Below the pieces are notes generated by a model. That model searched no databases, had not been told where the DNA came from, and worked only from the letters and a program-made list of their open reading frames with translations. Positions 33,901 to 45,900 of a stretch of 64,000 bases of DNA are shown piece by piece (the first letter of the stretch is position 1; each line of letters opens with the position of its first letter). The position numbers were made by a program, and so were the translations under genes. Source of the DNA: Malurus cyaneus samueli (lineage: Eukaryota > Chordata > Aves > Passeriformes > Maluridae); assembly GCA_009741485.1 (NCBI GenBank), contig CM019230.1, forward strand, positions 11,392,741 to 11,456,740, given 5' to 3'.

Positions 33901-36900
33901 TGGCCAGGAAGTGACAGAGGAACACAAAGGCAGGGCAGGCTCCAGTGGGTTCCTCTCGGGCACCTGTCCCAGGATCCATGGAAGGTGTACCCAAAGCAGT
34001 CTGTATCCTATCCCCATCTCCATGAGCTGTTAAACCAGCTGGGGCAGAGCTCTTTATCCTCAGCATGACCCAGCCCTGATAACACCCTCCGGGGGCCATC
34101 TCTGCTCATGGGCCATCCAGGGCTCTGGGAATGACCCATGGAATTCCATCATCCCATTGGGAGATGCCCCGCCCAGAGAGGAGGAGCTGCACATCCCTAC
34201 TGGCACAGAAACTGAGGCTGTGGGACACTGGGACACTGCTCCCACTGCATTCCCAGAGGAGAGGAGCTCCAGAAGCAGCCCTGGAGCTGCAGAGACGGAC
34301 TGGAGCTGTGTGCAGGATCAGCACTTGGACGAGAGCACATCCATCAGTGCAACGGGGCTGCAGCACCACCCTGCCCTACAGGGTGTCAGGCTGTGCTCTG
34401 ACTCTGTCAGTTTAATCTGTTGTTTCTGTATTATTGCCTTTATTTTAATTTTTCCTATTAAATTGTGGTTCTGACTTAGAATCTCTCACAACATATTTGC
34501 ATCAGGGTAATTCCCCGCTGGTTTTCTTCCAAACTAGCACAGCACCTGAGCTGTTCCACTCTCTCTGTAAGAACCTTTAAGGCAATTTACTGATCCACAA
34601 TCAGAGCTCACCCCACAGGGAAGCAGAGGGGCTGGCAGAGCGTCACCAGGCTGTCAGGATGGCCTGGCCTCACTGGGGACATGGCTTTGTCACTGAGCAC
34701 CTTCTGCTGGCTGCAGACAGGAGCATCACTGTGATTCCTGCATGCCCCAGGGGCCATCATCTCCCACCTCAGGGGAAACTGGACACAGAGAGAAACTGTC
34801 AGTGGGCTGGGCTAAAGCCACTGGCTGGGCCAAAGCCATTGGGCTGGGCCAAAGTCACGGCAAGACCAGGCAGGAAATAAAGTCTGAGGGATAAAGTCCT
34901 GCAGTGGCCACAGCAGGACACCAAAATTGGAGGATTTTGCACTCCTGGAAGTGTTTCACCACCAGTAAGAATGTTGCAGAACATCTGCAAGCAGCCAAAT
35001 TGATTTAAAGACAACCCCCCCTCGATCATATATCATGTCTAGTTTTACTTTCAGGAAACAAATGAATTAGCAAATGTAATTCTCAGCAAGGCTCGAGAAA
35101 AGCAATTTTTAAAGCCTGCGCACTCAAGCATGCTTTGAGTCTCCTGTGAGGGTTCAAAGCATCTACAGCAGTAATCTCATAGAGTTGTCCAAACACAATT
35201 ATGCATAAATTAGCATTTCAGATGCTGAATACTAAAGTGCATCAGAAATTATTCAAGTTACTTTTAAAAAATTTTTTTCTCCCAAACGCTGGGAGTGATT
35301 TTCATTTAAAGACACCCTTGAAGGAAATCCTAATCAGCCCACAGCCATTCCCTCAAGATGAGCACACTATTGGCACAAATTATTTTCTCCGTTCAGGTTA
35401 TTTTCACTTGATACTCAGCTTGCCTATCAAAATTTGGTCTTTGTTATTTTATAATACATATTATCCTCATTTTGGAGGCTCATCCTTCACCCAAATTGCA
35501 AACTAGAGGATCTGCTTGCAGAAAGTGAGGCTGGTACAACATTAACATGCAAGTGCTTCAGCCCAGCCTCTGGTCCCACCCAAGCCAGCCAGAACAAAGG
35601 CCTTTGAAATGCAACACGCCAGTTATTTTTGATGGCTACCAGTCTATTGCAATTTCTCTTCCTCCTAATGGGATGTCTCCTATTTTTGGACCAAACAATC
35701 ACTTTCCGCTACAACGACACGATGAATTATTCAAAAATTCAAATTAGGCGTGACATTTCCAAATCGTCTTCTTTTGGCAGATAGTCAGTTAAAAACAAGT
35801 CTTGTTTTCTCTGGGCTTTATTTATTCTCTGCTGAGCTCTGCAGGGCCCAGTTTGTAAACTCATCTGCTCTGAGTGCTGTCAGTGCAGACCCCCAGCCCC
35901 AGAGCCCTCACAGATCTCGCAGGAAGGAACAATCAAAGCAGGATTTCTTCTCCAAGCTGACTGTAAGGCCCAGAAGTCAAGTCAGGGCATCAGCAGAAAG
36001 AGCCATCAGCACTGTCTGGCTGTTCCAAAGGTGGGCATCTCTGGTTCCCAAGGTGTAAGAGGTGATATGTGGGTGATATCTGATGATTTTTGCCTTTTCT
36101 TTTTATGTGCCCTTTTATATGTTTTCTGTACCCTTTTTGTATTCCTGGTACCCTTAGCCTACATGCTTGTAATTTTTGTAACCTGATATTCTAGCTCAAT
36201 TTTGGGTTCTGCTGGGCAGAGAGACCAAAAATCCTCAGTAGGAGGCTGGTGAGTCCCATGCTATCTCAAAATTTGAGGTTTCCATCTTGGTTGGAACCCT
36301 CACTCTAGAACATATTTTGAAAACTGAGCTCCAGCCTTATTTGCAGAGAAATTCCTTAGAATAGGGGGACATTACTTCATTTATTAAGTTTCTTGCTAGA
36401 GGATTCTAAGCAAATATGCTAATTTGCACGGTCTATAAAAATTGTATACACATAATATGGAAAGTGCATCTTGACATATTCTACTTTAAAGAGCTGTGCC
36501 CATGGGATCCTATTAAAATACCAATGTAAACCCCTTTTATCCCTTTAACCCTTTCTGCCTCATAATTCTAAGACCAGATGCCAAAAGGCATCAGGGGGCA
36601 TTGAACAGAGTTTTGGGTCATGCTCAGGGTCTAATTCAGTTCTGCAGGGACCCACACATGACATTTGGCTGCAGACACAGAAAAACTGGGCTCAATTTGT
36701 GCCAGGGGAGCCCTGGTTTGGGTTTTAGGAAAGCTTTCTTCACGCAGTGGGCTGTAAAGCATTGGAGCAGGGCAGGGCTGGACTCACCAACCATGCACTG
36801 ACAGAATATTCCGAGCTGGGAGGGACCCACAGGGATCATCAAGTGCAGCTCTTAACTGAATAGTCTGCACAGGGATGGAACCCAAAGCCTTGGTGGGGTC

Positions 36901-39900
36901 AGCAGCAGGATCTGAGCAGCTGAGCCAATGCCCCCTGGAAGTGCCCAAAACCCACGTGGATGGGGCACCTGAGGCCATGGTTTAGTGCTGTTGGGTTGAG
37001 GGTTGCATTGGGTGATCTTAAAGTGCTTTTCCAGCCTGAAGGAATCCACGACTCTTCAAATTGCCCACTGATGGCCTCTCAGCCCCTTCAGCTGTGTCTC
37101 TGCAGCAAACACCAGGTGAGGAAATGCCAAATGCTGCTCTGCTCTGCTCTGCAGTTCTCCTCCAGTCCCAGGGTGTCCCTGAACCCCAGCTCAGGCACCG
37201 AGGCTGCTGCAGTCCTGGCAGGAGCCTTTTCTGCAGTCCCATCTCCTTCCCTGCCATATCTGTGGGCAGGTTTGGGGAGGTTTGCACCCTGTGTTACTGA
37301 TTGCTGTGGTTTATTTTGTGGTTTATTTAGGCCCATGCACCCCCTCGTTCCCTTACCGATATGAAACAGCATATTCTTCCCCACATTAAATCTAATTGCC
37401 ACACATTGTCCAAGTCACAATTATATCTTGTTTGGGGCTCTGGGATTGAAACATTAAATCACTTCTGTTTACCTGTCTCAGGAAACAGAATTTTCAATTC
37501 CGCTGCCTTATGCTCGAAAATAAGAGAAATCTGTTTATGATAATTGAAGACATAAATATCAGCTTATTTCCAAATGGGCTGCACTCACTGACCCAGCACA
37601 AGGGCCTGTGATGTCTCTCCTTTAACTGAGACCAGAAGCACCAGCACCAAATGCAGACACATCTGCAGCTGCTGGGGTTTGGGAACAGCTCGGTCCCAAA
37701 ATCTCCAAGCCAAGCCTGCTCCTCCTTGTGCACCATGCAGGAAGGGCAGCTGGACATGTCTCTTCCCAGCTACCTCTGGGATTTTTTGGGATTTGGGATG
37801 ACATTTTACCTTGGGGCAGGCCCTCCTCAGTCACCCTCAGCTCTTCCTATGGCTGGGCTGTGTCAAAGCCCAGCTCCTGCAGTCACGATGGTCCCCATGC
37901 TGTGCAATCCAGCTGTGGGAGCTGAATATTCCAGGGAAATGGGGTAACAACCTGTCACTGCAGAGAGGATGGAGCAGAGAATGCCCACAGTGATGGCCTT
38001 TCTCACTGCCTCACCCAGGAGATCCACCAGGGCCAGCTGAGTGTGGAGATGGGGCAGAGCAGTGTTGGAGCTCATGCTGTCAGCCCAGGCTGCATTCCTT
38101 GGGCCTTCCCAAGGGGTGGACACACCTGGACATAGGGAAGAGTCCTTGGGGGTGACAGGGTGTCATGGTTTTACTTGGTCCGATTTTTTGGTGGTGGGGG
38201 GATGGGATCAAGAAACCACAAAGATGGCTGCTGTGAGAAGTTTTAACCAACCTGTGCAATTGGCCCAGGCCTGATGATCAGCCTGTCCATCACCCTCAGA
38301 GCCATGATGGATTGGCTCTGGAACACAGGGGTAGGGCTCCTTTTGCTGGAGAAGAAAGAGACAGTTTCTAGAACTTCTCACAGCAGCCATCTTTGTGGTT
38401 TCTTGATCCCATCCCCCCACCACCAAAAAATCAGACCAAGTAAAACCATGACACAGGGGGAAGGGGCAATGCTGTTACCAGGACTGGCCAGGCAGCTCCT
38501 CCCTCTCTGGCACTGCAGCCTGGTCCCTGCTGGTTCATCCCCCAGTGGGCACCCAGAGCCTTCCGAGTGCCTGGGGGGATGCAGGAAGTGATTCCTCATT
38601 CCTCCTTCCAGGGGATGCAGCATCAATCACAGCCCTCCCTCACACCCTGCTGAGCCCAGAAATCTGCATCCTGACCGTGGTGGGGCAAGGCCAGCACCCA
38701 GGGGACACAGCCATCCCCTCCTGGGGCAGATGGGTGGAGGAGCAGCTCACTGGAGCCCCAGGGATGGGGACCCACAGGGAAGGGGAGCTCCTTCCCTCCT
38801 CCAGCAGCACATGGCTCGTACCCAGCAAGGGCAGTTGTAGCTCTTGCAAAACTCTCGTGTTTTCAGCCTTTTTCTCTTAGAGTTCTGTACATTCTGTGCC
38901 TTCACACAAACCCAGCCTTTGATTTGAGCTCAGCCTCTGCCTCTGAGACACTTTGTTCCAAGCTCCCCCCATTCATGACACTTCATGAAACGCTGTGATT
39001 TTTGGCTCACCTTTAAGTAGGCCATGTCTCAGTTTGTGAGTGACCTGCTGAGGCTGGGCCACAATCTGGGGTGACCAGAAGTGCCTGGCCCCTGTTCCCA
39101 ACAGGCAGACACTGCTGTGTGTGCCCAGAACCCCTCCCAGTGCCTGCGGACACCGTGCCGCTGGAAATCTGTGGGAAGCCAGCGAGAGACTGCATCTCCC
39201 TGTGCCTTCCAATCACAAAAAGGTAAAAGAGCTCAGCTGTTGCCAAAGGAGATGTTTGGTTACCAACCCAGGAGCATTTGTGAGACCTTAATGATAAAGA
39301 TCTCCTGCTGGGATGAAGAGTCCAGGAAGTAGCCACTTAAAAGGAGATGCTCAGCTACCAGCTGGAGAGGGCATTTGTGGGGGACTCATGGCAGATTTTG
39401 GTCCCCCTGTTCATGGTGTTTGTGTGATGTGGAGAGGAACTGGGAAACAATAAAGGGCTGAAGCCTGACACTTTCCTCCTGCGTCTATCGGCATGTGAGG
39501 TTTGTGCCCACAGAAATCCACCTGGGAGCCCTCTCCCCTGGAGCCCTGCTGGCTCTGCAGCCAGCAGCCCGTTATTCCCTGTGACCCTGGTATTCCCTGA
39601 GCGCCACCCAGCAGAGTTTCCAGCTCTCCTACCCTCAGCCCCAGCTCCAGCTCCGTGAGCGAGCGCCTGATTTCAGCCGTCAGGATGTTCATGCGCTCAC
39701 ACTCCTGGAGGGCAACCACGGCATAGGGCGTCCTCTCCTCCACCTTGGCCATCAGCTCAGCCATGTTGAACTCATCCGGGAGCTTCTCCAGCATTTCCTC
39801 CAGAAGGGCTTTCACCTGTACCAAAGGGAGAACAGAAGGGGATGCTGGTGAGTGATCCCTGGGCTCACAACTGCCTGAGCTGTGAGAACTTCATCTGCCT

Positions 39901-42900
39901 GTCAGTGTCTCTAAAACCATCCCTGTCACCTTTCAAAGATTTTTCCTCATCCTTTTAAAGTCCAAATGCTTACAGAAGTTAATGTCAGAGGAGCAGCTTT
40001 CAAAATGATGGTTTAAAAACGTCCCCGTGACATGTGGCAGCCTCCTCTCTTCTTGGCTCCCATATTTCTCCTGAGGTCACGCTCACAAGGAGATGGATGG
40101 GGCTGGAGACTCAGCTGAGCCTCAGGACAAGGCAGCTTATGAGCTGGTTTTCTCCGGTGTATTGATGGAGAGAGGCGATTATGTAAAATTGAATTTTAAG
40201 CTGAATTTGGCATTCTGGACTAATGGAGTCATAGAAGAAGAGCATAATGAAACAAAATTATTTTCTGGTCACCATCACAGCTTCTTCGTGACTCTAAGTA
40301 CTAAAAAGGGCCAGCTCCAATGCAACAGGATCCTTTTAGTGTCTAAAAAATTAAACAAAAGAGACAAACCCCTTCTGACAATGAGTCACAAAGCCCCTTC
40401 TGTCCATGGGATCAGCTGCATTCCCCAGGTCTACATGGGCAGCTTGCTGGCTCTCTGAAAGCTTTGCTTTACTTCAAACCTGGAACCTGAGCAAGACTTC
40501 TGCTTCTGAGGACTTTTTGCGTGCACATAATACAGCTAAAATTCCATCATGGTCCAAAGTGCCAAACCTGGCGTGCAGGGCCAGCGCCAGCTGCCAGCCA
40601 GGACAGGGCCATTTTACTGCCACCAACATTTGTATTTTGAACCCTGCACGACAACTTCCTGCCATTGCTGCTCTTCCAAAGCCTCCACTCTGGTCAGCAG
40701 TGGCCATGTGTGGGCTGTCAGTGAAGCCACACAGGTGGAAAAGCTCCTCAGCTGCACCTCGGGGCAGCACAGAAATAGCCGCTCATTTGAAATTCCCCTG
40801 CAAGTCCCTTTGGCTCCAATTCCTCCACGACAATTGCAGCTCGTTTGCTGTAATGCAACCTCAGAAATCCGTGGGAGTAACTGGACTTGTCAGAGCCTCG
40901 GGAAAATGACAGGCTCACATTTTCCCTGGAAGCTCCCCAAAATCACCTCAGCCAAAGCGGGGGCTGGATCTCCGTCAGTGCAGGAGCTGAGAGACAAAGC
41001 TGTGCTCACTCCCATCCGAGGAGCAAGCGGAAGGGACAGCTTGGATAATGACCGAGATCACCCCGGGAGGAAAATGAGCTGGTGGAGCGTGTCCCCAGGC
41101 ACGACACAGCATGCTGAGGTCACACTCTGCTCGCTCTCAGGCAGGTTTTATTCCCAGACAGAGCCACGAGGACTTCTGTGCTCCTGTGAGAGCCCTCTTG
41201 GCTGTCACCAGGAGTTTGCAGGGTGGCCTGTGACACCACTGCTGGGGCACTCACTGATCACTGTGCTTTATGGCTGAGGAGTTTATTTGTATTTCAGTAA
41301 CGAAAGGAGTGCGAGGGGAAAAGAGCTACTCACATTTGCTATCTCTGAACATCTTGTTTGGCTTTGCTGCCTCTGGGTTATTCCCTTCACCTCAGGTTCC
41401 AGTGTGAACTGAAAATTGACCATTCTGGGCACTTCCAGGAGCCTCTCAGAGGAAGGCTGACAGTTCCCCAGCCCCACACGGAGCCAAAGGAAGCTCGTGT
41501 GAAAACACAGGCTCAATATCAGCTGCCTATTGTAAATCAGCCATTCATTAATTCACAAAGCTTCAAACACAGAGCTGGCACCTAAAGAGTGCAGGAGTGA
41601 AAACCTGAGCATGTGTTGGCTGATTGCAGATCCTGTTAGGGATGCCTGGGCCATGTTTTAATGAGCTGTGAGCTTCCACAGGGAGGGCTGAGATCAGCCC
41701 AGGACACAGGCACAGCAGAGGAGCTCAGCTGAAAAGAAGGAATTACAAGGCCCTGGGGAGCAGGGGGAACATGGTGGCAGTGGAGGGAGAAGGGCTGAGC
41801 ACTGGTGGCACACTGTGGGTGTGCTCAGGGCCATTGCTGTGCCAGTCACAGGGGGTGCACAGGGACTGCTGGCTCAGAGAGGGTTTATTTACATTGAAGA
41901 GAATGAGAGAAAGGTGTCTTTACAAACAAACTGTGGGGATGCTGGTAGAAAAGGCCAGATCCTGACAGGTGAAAGGAGCAATGATGGAACCATAAATTCC
42001 ACAGGAATTCCACCCATTGACACAGACTGGTACTGACCCAAGGCACTGCTAAACCCCTGCACTGAGAGAAAAACAACAGAGACACAAAGAATAAAAAGAG
42101 GGGATGCACATGGGAAGGGGTCTGTAGGGTCTGTATTAGGGGATTGGGGCAGTCTGTACCTCTCCAGTCCCTCAGCAATGGGGAAAGAGAGAGGGAAATG
42201 TGGCTGGGAAATTGGGATAAAATGGAGGCTGCGCCCTCCAGCAATTGGAGAGACCCCATGGAAATGTCCCATGGCCTCTCCCTTTATTCGAATAAAGTCA
42301 CAGGACTGCTCTGTCTCCTTTTTGTACATAAACCTCTGGTGTTTGTGTATTAATTTTCCAAACAACATCACCTGGAGAGGGTGATCATGAAGGCCCTGCA
42401 ATGCATGGGGTAATTAAGAGGTGCTGTCCTGTTACTGCCAATGCTCAGTTTCATCCCACCATGGCGATGTTCTGCATGAACCAGGCTGTGGGCAGGCAAA
42501 GAGCACTGGACAGGACTGACGATGAGACAGGGATCAAAGCCCAGCAGCTCCTCCCTGTGCCCTCTCACCGTGTCCTCCCTGGTGCCTGCTCCTCCCTCTC
42601 CGGCGCTGCTGTCCCGGGGCTGCAGCTCCAGCACGGTGCGCAGCAGCTGCTCTGAGCTCTGTGTCAGGAAGCCGATCTCAGCGTTGGGATGGAGGCCGTA
42701 CAGGTAGGGAGACTCTGGGGGCAGGGCATCGTCTATGTACTGCACAGAGAGAGCCAGGAGCGGGTTAGAAACTGAGAGCTGGAACCATCCCCCCAAACAG
42801 GGCAGCCCCGATGACCCCGCTCTGCCTGTGGCTGAAACACCAGGGAAGCGATGGACGAAGGAGAGCACAAATGTTTACAGAACTGCTTCTGCTCCTGCTG

Positions 42901-45900
42901 AGAAAATTCTGTAATTGCTGGAGTTTGCCTTGTCTCTGTATCTCAGGCTGGACCTTCTCTAGCAATTATCTGCAGTGCATTTCAGCATCAGCATCCTGAA
43001 ATCTCTGGTGGGAATTGAGCTTCCAGTAGTTAAGTTTTATGAACACAGCCAGGCTAATACGCCTTCCTGTGCTGCTGCATTTGTGTATAAAGAACAGATG
43101 AGATCCCTAAGTAGATCAACAAGACCCTTCAGTGATTCTCATCAAAACTGATGATAAAAGGGGCTTGAAAGGGCCATTTCAGCAAACAGTATGTGGATGT
43201 AATTTTCTGGGAGCCCTGCTTAAGTCTCAAGCACCAATAGAGCTCTTCTATTCATGCATGAACAGAATGAGCCCATGATGAAGTAGCAAATTACCATTAG
43301 ACTTGGTTCATCCAGGGGAATGCTGAAACATCCACGGGCACAGAGCATAGTGGAAATAAGAGGAACAGTGCAGGAACATTGCAGCCCTGCTCCTGCCTTC
43401 TAAGGCTGATTATGGGGCAGTTATGGGAAGCATTTCATTTCCATGTATAAATAGTGTCAGCAAACAAAGAGCTCACCTGATGGTAGCCATTGTAGTCCAT
43501 GTTCCCTGGGAGGGGAAACCCTGGAGCAAGGCAGAGCTCTCCCTCCATCATCTCTGGCTTGATGAACTCCTCCAGGTAGGTTCTGCAGAGCCGCCTGTCC
43601 CAGTCATCAGTGATGTGGCCGCCGTACATGATCTCACCCACCAGGTAGCGCAGGTCATCGTATGGGACCTGGGCAGGGAGCACGGAGGGTTTGGGCAGCT
43701 CTGAGGGTTGCAGGCTGAGCCCATGCACTGGGCCACCCTTGTCAGCAAACAAACATCAGGCAGGAGGCAAATCCTGTCCCACAAAGGCTGGATCACCGCA
43801 CTTTCCTACTGAGTGAGCACCACTGAGGCCTCCCATCTCCTCCCATCTCCTCCCCAAACCATCGCATTCTGAACCCCAAAAGCACCAAGGAAATGGCATT
43901 TCAGGGCACTTCCCCAGAGCTCCAGCTCAAACCAGGCTACCCCCAGTGGTTCAAAGGCAGCAGGCAGCCCCGCTGTGGTGTCCCCACCTTAGAGCTGTTC
44001 TCCAGGTAGTTGTAGAGCACGCTGACGGAGATGGTGAGGTCCCCGGTGCTGAAGGGGTACGGGCGGTTCCAGCCCTGCGTGCCAAACTTGCGCCTCTCGG
44101 CCACCACGGCATGGAAGTAGCAGAGAGTGAAGAGGATGCTCCTGAACTCTTTCTCCTGGCTGCACATCTCCAGGGTGTCCTGCAACACAGGCACGGCCCC
44201 TGCCCTCAGTGACTCCCCCAAACACACCAGGTTTGGACAGGGGTAAATCACAGAATCACAGAGTCCGAGGCTGCAAAACACCCCCAAAGCATCAGATTCG
44301 ATATTCAACCAAACACGTCCATGCCTGATTAACCATTGTGAACCATATTTTTAACACTTGCAGGATGGTTCCTCCACCACTTCCCTGGGTAGCCTGTTCC
44401 CCTGTTTAACCACTCTTCCAGTGAAGAAATTTTCCTCACATCCAACCTGAACCTCCCTGGTGCTGCTTGTTGCCATTGCCCCTTGTTACCTGGGAGAAGA
44501 GGCCAACCAAACTATCCTCCCGTTCATTTTTGCATCATAACACGCGGGCTAATTTTCAAAGTCAGTGCCTTTGCATTGCAAATTTATTGGCAAATTCCAA
44601 CAAGTATTTTCTGATTTAACATTTACCATTTCCAGCTGTGAGTGGCTTTGCACAGGAGCACACACAGTGAAGGAAGGACACGTGCAGCCACTCAACGCCC
44701 CATCACCTGCATGTGCTCAACATCCCTCACCAGAAGGATGGAGAGAGAGCCACAGAATCACAGAATTCTCTGCTGAAGGACTTAAAGCATCTGTTCCAAC
44801 CCTCTCCATGGTAGGAGACACCTTCCACTGTCCAGGTCCTCCCAGCCCCAATGTCCGCCTGGCCTTGGGCACTGCCAGGGATCCAGGGGCAGCCACAGCT
44901 GCTCTGGGCACCCTGTGCCAGGGCCTTCCCACCCTCACAGCCAGGAATTCCTTCCTAATATCCCATTTAACCCCACCCCCTGGCAGTGGGAAGCCATTCC
45001 CCCTTGTTCTATCATTGCATGGTCTTGTAAAAGAATCCCTCTTCAGTTCTCCTCAGGCCCCCTCAGGTCTGCAGTTAAGTGACTCCAGAGCCTTCTCTTT
45101 TCCAGGCTGAACAATCCCAGTTCTCTCAGCCTTTTTCTCACAGCAGATCTGCTCCAGTCCTCAGAGCATCTTGGTGCCTCCTCTGGACTCACTCCAACAG
45201 GTCATGACACCACCCTGGAAAATGTGGCAGCACCAGGACTGCAATTGTCACCCTTGGAAGGGTTCCTGCCCAGGAGTCGGAGGCCAGGAGCCTGAGCCAT
45301 TGAATCAAGGAAAATGAGCAAAGGAACTGATCTCCAGAGAGCTCTGTGTGTTCTGGGATGGGCACAGAGGGAGCCTGGGCAGCTCTGCCTGGTCCCAGCA
45401 GAGGAGCAGCAGAACTGCAGAAGAGCAGAGCAGCGGGAGGGATGGGACAGAGAGGATGAAAGGATGGGGGAAGGAGGGATGAAGGGATGGGGCAGGAGGG
45501 ATGAAGGGATGGGGCTGAAGGACTGGCACAGGAGGACTGAAGGGATGAGGTTGGAGGGCTGGGACAGGAGAGATGAAGGGCTGGGACAGGAGGGATGAAG
45601 GGCTGGGACAGGAGAGATGAAGGGCTGGGACAGGAGGGATGAAGGGCTGGGACAGGAGAGATGAAGGGCTGGGACAGGAAGGATGAAGGGCTGGGACAGG
45701 AAGGATGAAGGGCTGGGACAGGAGAGATGAAGGGCTGGGACAGGAGGGATGAAGGGCTGGGACAGGAAGGATGAAGGGCTGGGACAGGAGGGATGAAGGG
45801 CTGGGACAGGAGGGATAAAGGCCACGAGCTGTGCTCTCCTGGGGAAAGCTGAACTCCCCTCGTGTGGCTGAAGCCAGCAGGAGGCTTGCCCAGCCCTGGC

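Noticed and set aside
40093..41277. Plus frames of 121 and 242 codons in a dynein intron
   Set aside because: No recognised domain, no supporting splice sites, and they lie antisense inside an intron.
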